Part shown: positions 42,177 through 51,702 of the stretch, piece after piece
Layout of the letters: each line of letters starts with the position of its first letter
Numbering within the stretch: the stretch's first letter is position 1
NCBI RefSeq assembly: GCF_009660225.1
Contig: NZ_CP045920.1
Location: 620,001-684,000, forward strand
Direction of reading: 5' to 3'
From: Pseudactinotalea sp. HY158
GTDB taxonomy: Bacteria > Actinomycetota > Actinomycetes > Actinomycetales > Beutenbergiaceae
Length of the DNA stretch: 64,000 bases
Made by a program: the position numbers and the translations under genes
Notes under the pieces: generated by a model
Told to the model about the DNA's origin: nothing
The model's input: the letters and a program-made list of their open reading frames with translations, nothing else
Database searches by the model: none

Positions 42177-45100
42177 GTGACCCCTCCCGTTCGCCCGACC
42201 AAGGGCCCGCGCCAGCCCCGTTCGCGCTGGCGCCTGGGCCGCCGCTCCGGAACCGACGTGGGCACCGAGGGGCAACCCGCTTCCGAGACGGCCGACCGTG
42301 CCGACACGGCGGGCACAGCGGCCGCACCGGCCTTGGGGGACGCCGGCGACGGGCCCGCTCGGCCCGCGGCGCAGACCGACCCCCTCGGTTCCCTCGGCCG
42401 GCCCGAGGAATCGAGCACCCCCCACCCGGACGCCGGTCCCGACACTCCCGCGGGCACCGAGGGGGACACCGGACCGGCCACCGGACCGATACCCGCAGGC
42501 GACCCGTCCGGAACCGAGGTCCGCGTCGCCGCGACCGGCGGCGAGGACGGGGCCGCGACCGGTGGCGAGCCGGGGCCGGCCGAGTCCGAGAGCGTGCGCC
42601 CGGCGGCGCCGTCCACACCCGCCGAGCGGGTCGCAGCCACGATCGACACATGGCGTTCGGAACTGCTCGAGCTCGCGGGCGGGTCGGCGTTGTGGGATAT
42701 CGACACCCTCGGAGACGCGCTCGTGGAACTCACGGCGGCGCACCCGTCGGGGATCGCACAGCTCTTCGCGGGACGCCGCACGCGGCTGAGCAACCTCGCC
42801 CGCGAGGGGTCGGCCCTGACCCAGGTGCGCCGGCACACCCGGATCGTGGCCGCCCGCGCCGAGGATCTGGCCCAGCGTTTCGGCGTGGCCCCCACCTATG
42901 TCGCGATGGGGGTGGCGAGCTGGTTCATGCCCGAACCGGGTGCGCCCGTGCCCCCGGACTTCGACCCGAGCCCGATGCCCGGACGGATGGTGCACCTGCC
43001 CGTGCTGCTGCGGCCCGTGCGGACCCTCACGGTGCCCGGCAGCGCCGACATCGAACTCGAACTGGACCCGCAGGTCGAGGTCAACGCGGTGCTCGTGCGG
43101 GCGCTGCGCGCCCACGGGGTCGACATCGACCCGGCCGGGCTCGTGGAGTCCACGAACCGCGATCACGGCTTCAGCCCGCGCCCCGCACTCGACACGATCG
43201 CCGCCCTCGGCCGGGCCCTGCCGCAATTCGACCTCGAGTCGCGGATCGTGCTCGGCACCTTCATCCACCCGGGACAGGCGCTCGCCGACGACCTCGACGC
43301 CCAGGCCGACGACCTGGCCGGTCACGAGGTGGTGCGGGCCCTCGCCGGGGACCCCGAACCGCTGCACGCGCGCACCCGGCCGCTGCCGGCGGTGCGGCTG
43401 AGCGATCCGGACCCGGACCAGGAGCGCGGCGTCGGCGACCTCGCCCCCGGCCAGCACCGCGTGCTCGACGCCGTCGCCGGGGGTGGGCACCTGTTCATCG
43501 ACACCCCGCCGGGGGCGGACGTTCCGGGAACGATCGCGGCCCTCATGGCCCAGGCCACGGCGGCCGGCCAGCGGGTGCTCTACGTGCCGGGCACCCACCG
43601 CGCCGGGGCCGCCACGATGGACGCCCTGCGCGGGGTCGGCCTGAGCGACCTGGCCCTCGACCTGAGCAACGATGCGAGCTGGCGCAAGCAGGCCGCGACC
43701 CGGCTGATCGACGGCCTCAATCCGCCGGTGCCGGACAACGACCCCGAACTCGCGGGCACCCGTGAGCGGCTCCGCGGCGTCCGCGCCACCCTCGGCGGCT
43801 TCATCGCGGCCCTGCACACGCCCCGGGACCCGTGGCAGTCCTCCGCCTATCACGCGCTGCAGGCGCTCGCCGAGCTCACGTCGAAGCGGCCCGGCCCGCG
43901 CACCCAGGTGCGACTGAGCTCGAGCGCCGTGCGCTCCCTCGACGACGCCGCGCGGGCGCGGATGCGAGCCGCGGTCATCGAGGCGGCCGAGCTCGGCGCG
44001 TTCCGCCTCCGGGCCTCGGACACCCCGTGGTACGGGGCGCGCCTGCGATCCACCCGCGAGGCGGAGGAGACGATGGCCGCGGTGCGCGACGTCGTCCGCA
44101 CGCTGCCGGTGCTCCGCGACCAGGCCGCCACCGCGGCGGCCCAGACCGGCCTCGACGAGGCCCGCACCCTCGCCGACTGGGCCCGCCAGCTCGACCTGCT
44201 CGACGGCATCCGGCAGTCTCTCGACGTGTTCCTGCCCGAGGTGTTCGAGCGGTCCGCGGCGGACATGGTCGCCGCCACGGCGACCAGGCAATGGCGCGAG
44301 GAGCACGGCTCGACCCTGAGTTCGGGGGTCCGGCGGCGGCTGCGCAAGCAGGCGCGGGACCTCGTGCGCCCGGGCGTGGCGGTCGAGGACCTGCACGCCG
44401 AGCTCGCCGACGCGGCGCGACGGCACGAACAGTGGCGCGAGCAGTGTTCCGGCGGTGGCTGGCCGCGGCTGCCCGAGGCGATGGCCGCCATCACGGCCAC
44501 GAGCGCGACGCTCCGGACCGACCTCGAGGCGCTCGACCCGGTGCTGCGCCCGACCGTGGGCGAGCGGGCCCTCGTCGACGTGCCGCTCGGCGACCTGATC
44601 TCGAAGTTCACTCGGCTCGCCGCCGACGAGGCGACCCTCGAACGGCTGCCGCAGCAGGCGTCCGCACTCGCGACCCTCGCCGCGGCCGGCCTCGGGGACC
44701 TCGTGGACGATCTCACGGCTCGCCGGGTCGCGACCTCGCTCGTCGGCGCCGAGTTCGACCTCGCGTGGTGGTCGAGCGTGCTCGAGGAGATGCTCTCGGA
44801 CGACCCGGCGATGGTCGGCCTCGAGTCGGCGGCGCTCCAACGCTCCCTCACCGAGCTCCGCAGCCTCGACCGGTCCCAGGCGGAGAGCCTGCGGGACCCG
44901 ATCCTGCGGGCGCACGCCGAGCACGTGCGCGCGGCGATCGACGCCGATCGGGGCGCGGCGCAGGAGTTCTACCGGTCGGTCAAGCGCGGCGAGGCGGACC
45001 TGCGCACGCTCACCGACCGCTTCGACCGGATCGCCTGGGCGCCGCGCCCGATCTGGATCGTGCCGCCGATGGTCGTGCCGCAGGTGCTTCCGGGGGGCCG

Positions 45101-47246
45101 GTGCGTGGATCTGGTGATTCTGGACGCCGTCGCTCACCTCGGCGTCGAACAGCTCATCCCCGCGCTCGCCCGCGGCCGTCAGATCGTGGTGGCCGGCGAC
45201 GCCCGCAGGCGGGGCGCCCCCGCCCTCGCCGCGCTCGCGACGCTGCCGCGGGTGGACCTGCCGGCCGACCGGGTGGACCGGGACAGCGAGATCGCCGAGT
45301 TCCTCGCAGCGCACGGGTACGCGGACGTCGTGCAGCCCGTGCCGAGCCCGCCGCGGCCCGCGCGCATCGGCCTGCACGTGGTGGCCGGGAGCGGCATGCC
45401 CGCCCCGGGCAGCGACGTGGTCGAGAGCGTGCAGGCGGAGGTGGACCGGGTGGTCGACCTCGTGATCGACCACGCGCTCACGCGGCCGGAGGAGTCGCTC
45501 GCCGTGGTCGCGCTCAATACCCGCCACGCGGACCGGGTGCGGGAGGCGATCGCGCTCACCGCGGCCGATTCCCCCGCCGTGGCCGCATTCTTCGATCCGG
45601 CCGCTCCCGAGGCGTTCTCGGTCGTGAGCGTCGAGTCGGCGGCCGGGCTCCGGCGCGATTCCGTGATCCTCTCGGTCGGCTTCGGGAAGACCCCGCACGG
45701 GCGCATCCTGCACCGCTTCGGCGCGGTCAGCGGCGCCGACGGCGCGGGGCTGCTCGTCGACGCGATCGACGCGTGCCGGCGCCGGCTGACCGTCGTGGCC
45801 TGCATGAGCGGGGACGAACTCGATCCGCAGCGGCTGCGTTCCCCCGGGGCGATCATGTTGCGCGACCTGTTGGTCTTCGCCGAGGCGGGCCGGGTGGGGG
45901 CGGCGGCCGTGCCCGCGGAGCCCGCGGACCCCGCGAACCCCGCTAACCCCGCGGACCCAGGGGAGCCGGCGGATGCCGCGGCGGCGGAGGAACGGTCCCC
46001 GGACCGGCTGCTCGTCGACCTCGCCGAGCGGCTGTGGCGGCTCGGCCTCACGGTCGTACCCCGGTACGGGGTGCCGGGCGGCGTGCGGATCCCGCTCGCG
46101 ATCGGACACCCGAGCCTGCCGGGCGAACTGCTCGTGGCGATCGTGACGGACGACCACGACTACGTGGCCGAACCGAGCCTGCGGCGCCGTGATCGGCACT
46201 GGGTGGACCGGCTCACCGCCCGCGGGTGGCGCGTGCACGCCGTGTTCTCCTCGGCGCTGTTCATGGATCCCCAGGGCGAGGCGGTGCGGATCGCCGAGGA
46301 GGTCACGGCGATCCTGACCGAGCGGGGCGTGACCACCGGACCGGAAGGCTCGCTCGGGCAGCCGATCTCCGGGATCGAGGTGCCGGCGGAGTTCGCCGAC
46401 GACGACGCGGAGGTGCCCGTGACGGCGCCGGACCCGGCCGCCGCGCGTTCCCGGGCGCCGTCCCCGGTGCGCGTGAGCGCCCGCGGGGAGCGGATCGCCG
46501 GCACGACCACCGCGTCCATCCCGCGGATCGTCACGCCCGGGATCCGCTCCGAGCGGCCGCCGGTCACGCCGGGCCTGCCGGTGAGCGGCTACAGCGACGA
46601 CCAGCTCGACGCGATGGTCGCCTGGCTCGCCTCCGACGGCCGAGACCGGGTGGCCGAGCAGTACGTGGCCGAGCTCCGGGCCGAGCTCGGGCTGACCCGC
46701 CGGAGCGCCCACGTGACCTCGGTGCTCACCGCGGCCGTGGCCCGAGTCGGGGTCGCCGTGGCCGCCGAATCCGACGCTTCCGACGGACCTGATGGATCTG
46801 ATGGACCTGATGGATCTGACAGATCCGGTGCGTCGCAGCAGACCGGTGAACCGGGTGAACCCCATGAACCCCATGAACCCGGTGAGTCCGATGAACCGGG
46901 TGAACTCCATGAACCTCATGAACCCGATGAACCGGGTGAGTCCGGTCAGTCCCAGGAGTCCGACGGGGTGGAGGAGTCCGACGTGTCCGACGTGTCCGAG
47001 GAGTCAGAGGAGTCCAGTGGGGCCGATGCGTCCCGCGAGTCCGGGGGCGGGCGGAGGCCCGTGGCCCACCAGCCCACCCTCGAGGGACTCGAGGGTGAGC
47101 CGGTGACGAAGCGATCGCGGCGGGCCGTGCGCCCCGGCACGGAGGATCCGGAGTTCGCCGAGGCGGACTGGCAGGGAGAGGCGGCCATCCCCACGAGCGC
47201 CGACGACGAGCGGATCCTGCGGGAGAAGCCGCCCCACTGGGGCTGA
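42177..47246 (+). CDS. Giant helicase-like protein with a C-terminal REase-fold domain
   Basis: A 1689-residue protein. After a 150-residue disordered N-terminus comes a helical domain, then a superfamily-1-like ATPase region starting at about residue 420. Its Walker A position reads DTPPGADVPGTIAALM, lacking the invariant GKT, so ATP binding is doubtful. Later blocks recall DNA2/NAM7 helicase motifs (VDLVILDAVAHLGVEQLIPA, FSVVSVESAAGLRRDSVILS). From about 1275 a domain like the MTES_1575-type endonuclease fold follows (VDLAERLWRLGLTVVPRYGV, AIVTDDHDY, RRRDRHWVDRLTARGW). The tail is low-complexity and acidic. GTG start with TAGCGT six bases upstream. Probably a nucleic-acid repair or defence factor; function unproven. 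Confidence 0.78.
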   Translation: MTPPVRPTKGPRQPRSRWRLGRRSGTDVGTEGQPASETADRADTAGTAAAPALGDAGDGPARPAAQTDPLGSLGRPEESSTPHPDAGPDTPAGTEGDTGPATGPIPAGDPSGTEVRVAATGGEDGAATGGEPGPAESESVRPAAPSTPAERVAATIDTWRSELLELAGGSALWDIDTLGDALVELTAAHPSGIAQLFAGRRTRLSNLAREGSALTQVRRHTRIVAARAEDLAQRFGVAPTYVAMGVASWFMPEPGAPVPPDFDPSPMPGRMVHLPVLLRPVRTLTVPGSADIELELDPQVEVNAVLVRALRAHGVDIDPAGLVESTNRDHGFSPRPALDTIAALGRALPQFDLESRIVLGTFIHPGQALADDLDAQADDLAGHEVVRALAGDPEPLHARTRPLPAVRLSDPDPDQERGVGDLAPGQHRVLDAVAGGGHLFIDTPPGADVPGTIAALMAQATAAGQRVLYVPGTHRAGAATMDALRGVGLSDLALDLSNDASWRKQAATRLIDGLNPPVPDNDPELAGTRERLRGVRATLGGFIAALHTPRDPWQSSAYHALQALAELTSKRPGPRTQVRLSSSAVRSLDDAARARMRAAVIEAAELGAFRLRASDTPWYGARLRSTREAEETMAAVRDVVRTLPVLRDQAATAAAQTGLDEARTLADWARQLDLLDGIRQSLDVFLPEVFERSAADMVAATATRQWREEHGSTLSSGVRRRLRKQARDLVRPGVAVEDLHAELADAARRHEQWREQCSGGGWPRLPEAMAAITATSATLRTDLEALDPVLRPTVGERALVDVPLGDLISKFTRLAADEATLERLPQQASALATLAAAGLGDLVDDLTARRVATSLVGAEFDLAWWSSVLEEMLSDDPAMVGLESAALQRSLTELRSLDRSQAESLRDPILRAHAEHVRAAIDADRGAAQEFYRSVKRGEADLRTLTDRFDRIAWAPRPIWIVPPMVVPQVLPGGRCVDLVILDAVAHLGVEQLIPALARGRQIVVAGDARRRGAPALAALATLPRVDLPADRVDRDSEIAEFLAAHGYADVVQPVPSPPRPARIGLHVVAGSGMPAPGSDVVESVQAEVDRVVDLVIDHALTRPEESLAVVALNTRHADRVREAIALTAADSPAVAAFFDPAAPEAFSVVSVESAAGLRRDSVILSVGFGKTPHGRILHRFGAVSGADGAGLLVDAIDACRRRLTVVACMSGDELDPQRLRSPGAIMLRDLLVFAEAGRVGAAAVPAEPADPANPANPADPGEPADAAAAEERSPDRLLVDLAERLWRLGLTVVPRYGVPGGVRIPLAIGHPSLPGELLVAIVTDDHDYVAEPSLRRRDRHWVDRLTARGWRVHAVFSSALFMDPQGEAVRIAEEVTAILTERGVTTGPEGSLGQPISGIEVPAEFADDDAEVPVTAPDPAAARSRAPSPVRVSARGERIAGTTTASIPRIVTPGIRSERPPVTPGLPVSGYSDDQLDAMVAWLASDGRDRVAEQYVAELRAELGLTRRSAHVTSVLTAAVARVGVAVAAESDASDGPDGSDGPDGSDRSGASQQTGEPGEPHEPHEPGESDEPGELHEPHEPDEPGESGQSQESDGVEESDVSDVSEESEESSGADASRESGGGRRPVAHQPTLEGLEGEPVTKRSRRAVRPGTEDPEFAEADWQGEAAIPTSADDERILREKPPHWG
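46776..46950 (+). repeat. In-gene 9-bp repeats encoding an acidic tail
   Basis: Low-complexity coding repeats built from 9-base units (GATGGATCT, GATGGACCT, then GAACCGGGT, GAACCCCAT), giving GSDGPDGSD and GEPHEPHEPGE peptides near the C-terminus of the giant protein. Such tracts expand and contract easily. Confidence 0.75.
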
Positions 47247-47267
47247 GCTGCCCCGAGCGCGGCCCTG

Positions 47268-47330
47268 CAAGCCCGGCTGGGCGAGCCCGGCTGAGCCTCG
47301 AGCCCGGCTGAGCGAGCCCGGCTGGGCTTC
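47268..47330. repeat. Tandem repeat of AGCCCGGCTG
   Basis: Four copies of AGCCCGGCTG, spaced by 4 to 7 bases, lie between the convergent ends of the giant gene and mscL. Each is itself an inverted repeat (AGCC/GGCT), so the block can fold and may terminate both genes. Confidence 0.65.
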
Positions 47331-47363
47331 GTTCCGGGTGCGCGTGCTCGATTGCGGGTGCGC

Positions 47364-47756
47364 TCAGCCCACGCGTCGCTCGGCGAGGAGGTCGCGGATC
47401 TCGGTGAGGAGCTGCAGGTCCTCGGACAGCGGCTCGGGCTCCGGCTCCGTGCCCCGGGCGCGGCGCTCGGCGAGCTTGTTCATCGGCACGATGATCGCCA
47501 GGTAGACCGCGAGCGCGATGAGCAGGAAGTTGACCAGCGCCGTGAGCACGGATCCGACAAGGATCTCGGAGTCGGTCGTGGTGATGACCCAGATCCGGTC
47601 GAGGTTCGGCTGCCCGAAGATCCAGCCGATGAACGGGTTGATCACCTGCTCCACGAGGGCCGTGACGACGGAGCCGAATGCCGCGCCGATGATGATCCCG
47701 ACGGCCATCTCGATGGCGTTTCCGCGGCTGATGAAGTCCTTGAAGCCCTGCAGCAT
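47364..47756 (-). CDS. mscL: Large-conductance mechanosensitive channel
   Basis: A 130-residue MscL, the pentameric channel that opens under membrane tension to protect cells from hypo-osmotic bursting. The N-terminal helix MLQGFKDFISRGNAIEMAVG, TM1 with IIIGAAFGSVV, TM2 LVNFLLIALAVYLAII and the C-terminal charged helix are all in place. ATG 47756 has GGAGA upstream. First of the conserved actinobacterial block that runs to sepX/glpR. Confidence 0.94.
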   Translation of the reverse strand: MLQGFKDFISRGNAIEMAVGIIIGAAFGSVVTALVEQVINPFIGWIFGQPNLDRIWVITTTDSEILVGSVLTALVNFLLIALAVYLAIIVPMNKLAERRARGTEPEPEPLSEDLQLLTEIRDLLAERRVG

Positions 47757-47811
47757 GACGTCTCCTTGTGTGTGTGGGGGACGAGCGGTCGACCGTCCGC
47801 GGCTGCCACCG

Positions 47812-48447
47812 CTACGGAGCCAGGACCACCCGGAACGGCGCCAGCCCCGCGGCGCCTGTGAGCACGCTAGCGCGTTCCGCGTCGATCGCGGCGACGATGA
47901 CGGACGAGTCGACCGTAGCCGCGGGAACCCCGAGGAGGCCCGTGCTCTCCGCGGCCGAGGGAAGGGCGAGTACGAGGGCCCCGCGGGCGATGAGGCGGGA
48001 CTCGCCCTCGAGCGCACCCGAATCGGTCGGCGCCTGGTAGAGGTCGACCCGGTCGCCGGGGCGGATCAGGGTGAGCACGGCCGGATCGGCCACGTGGATC
48101 GGCACGACCACCGTGCCGGGTGGAGCCGCGGCCGCCAGCCCCGGACCCGTGACGAGCGAGGGCACGAGCGGCATCCCGGCGGGCACCGCGACCGTGGTCC
48201 GGGAGCCCGTCGCATCCTCGACGGCGAGGGTCCGGCTCGGTGCCTCGGGCCAGTGGACGGTGCGCAGCTCGCGCGCGGCGATCTCGTGTCCCGCGGGCAG
48301 GTCGACCGCGGCCACGAGCACCGCCTCGCCCGGCGGGGGCGCGGGCCGCAGGTCCTGCAGCACGAGGAGACCGGCGAGGGCGAGGAGACCCGCCGCGAGC
48401 ACGACCCGCCACCGCCACAGGAGTGCGCGCCACCGGATCGATCTCAT
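47812..48447 (-). CDS. SAF-domain protein, CpaB/RcpC-like
   Basis: A 211-residue protein with one N-terminal membrane helix (VVLAAGLLALAGLLVL) followed by a SAF domain (VLVAAVDLPAGHEIAARELR) and a C-terminal domain like RcpC/CpaB of Flp pilus assembly (PGDRVDLYQ). In actinobacteria it is found next to mscL and fmdB without pilus genes; role unknown. It precedes mscL on the same strand by about 55 bases and may share a transcript. Confidence 0.82.
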   Translation of the reverse strand: MRSIRWRALLWRWRVVLAAGLLALAGLLVLQDLRPAPPPGEAVLVAAVDLPAGHEIAARELRTVHWPEAPSRTLAVEDATGSRTTVAVPAGMPLVPSLVTGPGLAAAAPPGTVVVPIHVADPAVLTLIRPGDRVDLYQAPTDSGALEGESRLIARGALVLALPSAAESTGLLGVPAATVDSSVIVAAIDAERASVLTGAAGLAPFRVVLAP

Positions 48448-48504
48448 GCCCGCGACGCTAGCCCCGCCACGCCGCGGGGGCCTTGGTCCACGGCCGCCCT
48501 GTGG

Positions 48505-48580
48505 ACGACGGGGCTCCTTGGGGACGGCGGGGCTGCTTGGGGACCGCGGGGCTGCTTGGGGACGACGGGGCCGGTGGGGG
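48505..48580. repeat. Tandem 19-bp repeat
   Basis: Four consecutive 19-base units (48505, 48524, 48543, 48562), best form ACCGCGGGGCTGCTTGGGG, lie between the fmdB-like and SAF genes. The first and last copies have diverged. No coding role. Confidence 0.78.
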
Positions 48581-48587
48581 AGGGCGG

Positions 48588-48953
48588 CTACGCGCCGGCC
48601 GACCCCGAGGCCGCCGAGGAGGACCCGCTCGCCGACGTGCTGCTCGGGGCGCTCGTGCTCGCCGCGGCGGACCCGTTCGACCCGCTCGTCCCGTTCGATC
48701 CGCTGGTCGCGCTGGTCCCGTTCGACCCGCTCGCGGAGGTGGAGCCGGCCGCGCCGCGCGAGCCGGTCTTCGAATCGGCACGGGAGTCGTTGCGGTAGAA
48801 GCCGGATCCCTTGAACACGACGCCGACGCTGTTGAACTTCTTGCGCAGCGTGCCCTGGCAGGTGGGGCAGGTGGTCAGCGCATCGTCGGTGAACGACTGG
48901 TAGATGTCGAAAGCGTGGCCGCAGTCGGAGCACGCATAAGAATAGGTGGGCAC
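48588..48953 (-). CDS. FmdB family zinc-ribbon protein
   Basis: A 121-residue protein. Residues 1-45 are the FmdB zinc ribbon with Cys8, Cys11, Cys29 and Cys32 (MPTYSYACSDCGHAF, TTCPTCQG), followed by VGVVFKGSGFYRND. The rest is an Ala/Ser/Gly low-complexity tail. FmdB proteins are putative regulatory or chaperone-like proteins of unknown function. GTG start at 48953 with TAGAAT eight bases upstream, diverging from the penicillin acylase gene. Confidence 0.88.
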   Translation of the reverse strand: MPTYSYACSDCGHAFDIYQSFTDDALTTCPTCQGTLRKKFNSVGVVFKGSGFYRNDSRADSKTGSRGAAGSTSASGSNGTSATSGSNGTSGSNGSAAASTSAPSSTSASGSSSAASGSAGA

Positions 48954-49000
48954 GAGTGTTGATTCTACGGCGTTTTCCCCGAACCGATACCCTGACGGGT

Positions 49001-51679
49001 GTGAAGCAGAGCAATATGGTGCGGCGTGTGCTGGTGGCGACCGCGGCGGTTCTCGCCGTCGTTCTCGTGGTCGGCGCGATCACCGTGGTCTCGGCGCTTC
49101 GCAAGCCGCTGCCGGCCCAATCGGGCGAGTTCCGCCTCTCCGGGCTCGACTCCTCGGTCGAGGTGATCCGCGACGAGCTGGGCATCCCGCAGATCTACGC
49201 CGACTCCTCGCACGACCTCTTCTTCGCCCAGGGCTACGTGCACGCCCAGGACCGCTTCTTCGAGATGGACTATCGCCGCCACCTCACCGCCGGGAGGCTG
49301 AGCGAACTCGTGGGCGAGAACGAGTCGGCGCTCGCCGCCGACCAGGTGATCCGCACGATGGGCTGGCGCCGCGTGGCCGAGGCCGAGTGGCCGCTGCTGG
49401 ACCAGTCCTCCCGCCAGCACCTGCAGGCCTACGCCGACGGCGTCAACTCCTATATCTCCGATCGCAGCCCGAGCGAACTGGGCCTGGAGTACACCGTGCT
49501 CGGCTTCGAGGTCGAGGTCGGCGACGTCGCCCCCTGGGATCCGATCGACTCCCTCGCCTGGCTCAAGGCGATGGCCTGGGACCTGCTCGCCAACTTCGAC
49601 GACGAGCTCGGCCGGGCCGCGATCTACGGCGATCTCGCGCAGGCCTACGGCGAGGAGACGGGAATGGACATGGTCGAGGCGGTCTTCCCCGCCTACCCGA
49701 CCGCCCGGAACCTGCCGATCGTCACGACCCCCGACCTCCTCGCCGCGCACGAGGCGTTCCTCGCCGCGGAGGCCTCGGAGCGGCCGCAGACCCCGGCACC
49801 CGATGCCGGCATCGATCGCGGCGACGCCGCGTCGTCGCCCGAGGTGACCCCCACCGAAGCGCTCGCGGCCGTGGCCGACGCGCTGGGCGCCGTCCCTCAT
49901 CCCCTCGGAGAGGGTGACGGGATCGGCTCGAACTCGTGGGTGGTCGCCGGCGAATACACGGCCTCCGGCGCGCCCATCCTCGCGAACGACCCGCACCTGG
50001 GGATCTCCCAGCCCGGGATCTGGTATCAGCTGGGGCTGCACTGCCGCGTCGTCGGCCCGGACTGCCCCTACGAGGTCTCGGGCTTCACGTTCGCGGGGCT
50101 GCCCGCCGTCGTCATCGGCCACAACGCCGACCTCGCCTGGGGATTCACGAACCTCGGGCCCGATTCGGCCGACCTGTTCCTCGAGCGCACCTTCCCCGAC
50201 GGCACCTACCTTCGGGACGGCGAGCGCGAGCCCCTCGTCGAGCGGCACGAGACCGTCAAGGTCAACGGCGGGGACGACGTCTCCCTCACCGTGCGCTCGA
50301 CGGTGCACGGCCCGATCATCTCCGACGTCATGACCGACGCGCGGCAGGCGGGCGACACCCCGCTCGAGGATCCGCCGGCGTCGGGCCTCGGCGGCTACGC
50401 GGTGGCCCTGGAATGGACCGCGCTCACCCCCGGCCGCACCGGGGACGCGCTGTTCGCGTTCGCCACGGCCACCGACGCCGAGGACATCGCCCACGCCGCC
50501 ACCCTGTTCGAGGTGCCCTCGCAGAACATCGTCTTCGCCACGACCAGCGGGGACATCGGCTACCAGGCGCCCGGAAAGGTGCCCGTGCGGGCCGCCGTCC
50601 CAGGCGCGCCCGTGCCCTCGGACGGACGCTGGCCCCGGCCGGGCTGGGACTCGCGCTACGACTGGACCGGCTTCGTGCCGCCCGAGGAGATGCCGAGCCT
50701 GCTCAACCCCGCCGAGGGATTCGTCGTCACGGCCAACCAGATGGTCCAGGCCCCCGGGGTCGCGCCGTTCATGACCCTCGACGCCGCCTACGGGTACCGC
50801 TCCCAGCAGATCCGCGACCGGATCACCGCCCAGATCGACTCCGGCGAGAAGTTCACGGTCGGGGACATGAACGACATCCAGCTCGACGTCGCGAACCCGT
50901 TCGCGGACATGCTCCTGCCCTCCCTGACGAGCGTGTACCTGAGCGACCCGTTCATCCGCGAGGCCCAGGACCTGTTCACGGACTGGGACCGGCGCAACAC
51001 CCCCGACTCCGCCGCGGCCGCCTACTTCTCCGCCGTGTGGTCGAACCTGCTCAAGCTCACCTTCTGGGATCAGGTGCCCGAATCCGAGCGGCCCTCCGGC
51101 GGCGGACGCTGGCTCGAGGCCGTGCGCGGGCTGCTGGAGAACGAGACGAGCCCGTGGTGGGACGACCGGGCCACCCTCAACGTGGTCGAGACCCGGGACG
51201 AGATCCTCACGCGGGCGCTCGTCGACGCCCGCAACCAGCTCACCGTGCTCCTCGGCAAGAACCCGAACGGATGGGAGTGGGGCCAGCTGCACCAGGCCGC
51301 GCCCGAACACGCCGTGCTCGGCGGCGAGGGCGTCCCGGGCGTCGTGCGGGCCCTGGTCAACCCCAGCCCGATCCCGGTCGGGGGCGGCTCGGCGATCGTG
51401 GACGCGAACGGCTGGGACGCGGCCGACTGGGACGACGACTTCCCGACCTTCGGGGTGACGACCGTGCCGTCGATGCGGATGGTCGTGGACATGTCGGACC
51501 TGGATGCGGCCACGTGGGTCAACCTCACCGGCAACTCCGGCCATCCGTTCTCCGACAACTACGACGACCAGTTCTCCGCGTGGGCCCAGGGCTCCACGTT
51601 CGACTGGGCGTGGAGCCGCGCGGCCGTCGAGGCGAGCGGGGACCGCACGATGACCCTGCTCCCGCCGGGAGCCGAGTAG
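49001..51679 (+). CDS. Penicillin acylase family protein (secreted/membrane-anchored Ntn hydrolase)
   Basis: An 892-residue precursor. An N-terminal hydrophobic anchor (VLVATAAVLAVVLVVGAITVV) is followed by the alpha-chain (VEVIRDELGIPQIYADS, GYVHAQDRFFEMDYRRH). The self-cleavage site is just before Ser310 in GIGSNSWVVAG, which becomes the N-terminal nucleophile of the beta-chain. Later family residues (FAGLPAVVIGHNADLAWGFT) are present. Members hydrolyse acyl amides such as quorum signals, beta-lactams or lipids; the substrate here is unknown. GTG 49001 with TACCCT seven bases upstream. Confidence 0.9.
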   Translation: MKQSNMVRRVLVATAAVLAVVLVVGAITVVSALRKPLPAQSGEFRLSGLDSSVEVIRDELGIPQIYADSSHDLFFAQGYVHAQDRFFEMDYRRHLTAGRLSELVGENESALAADQVIRTMGWRRVAEAEWPLLDQSSRQHLQAYADGVNSYISDRSPSELGLEYTVLGFEVEVGDVAPWDPIDSLAWLKAMAWDLLANFDDELGRAAIYGDLAQAYGEETGMDMVEAVFPAYPTARNLPIVTTPDLLAAHEAFLAAEASERPQTPAPDAGIDRGDAASSPEVTPTEALAAVADALGAVPHPLGEGDGIGSNSWVVAGEYTASGAPILANDPHLGISQPGIWYQLGLHCRVVGPDCPYEVSGFTFAGLPAVVIGHNADLAWGFTNLGPDSADLFLERTFPDGTYLRDGEREPLVERHETVKVNGGDDVSLTVRSTVHGPIISDVMTDARQAGDTPLEDPPASGLGGYAVALEWTALTPGRTGDALFAFATATDAEDIAHAATLFEVPSQNIVFATTSGDIGYQAPGKVPVRAAVPGAPVPSDGRWPRPGWDSRYDWTGFVPPEEMPSLLNPAEGFVVTANQMVQAPGVAPFMTLDAAYGYRSQQIRDRITAQIDSGEKFTVGDMNDIQLDVANPFADMLLPSLTSVYLSDPFIREAQDLFTDWDRRNTPDSAAAAYFSAVWSNLLKLTFWDQVPESERPSGGGRWLEAVRGLLENETSPWWDDRATLNVVETRDEILTRALVDARNQLTVLLGKNPNGWEWGQLHQAAPEHAVLGGEGVPGVVRALVNPSPIPVGGGSAIVDANGWDAADWDDDFPTFGVTTVPSMRMVVDMSDLDAATWVNLTGNSGHPFSDNYDDQFSAWAQGSTFDWAWSRAAVEASGDRTMTLLPPGAE

Positions 51680-51702
51680 CCCAGCCGCCGGGGCGGGCCG
51701 GG

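Noticed and set aside
41970-46919. A 1649-codon open frame on the - strand opposite the giant helicase-like gene
   Set aside because: It is the mirror of a real GC-rich gene: high third-position GC removes stops from the opposite frame. The composition is dominated by Arg, Gly and His, and no family is recognisable, while the + strand frame has coherent domains.
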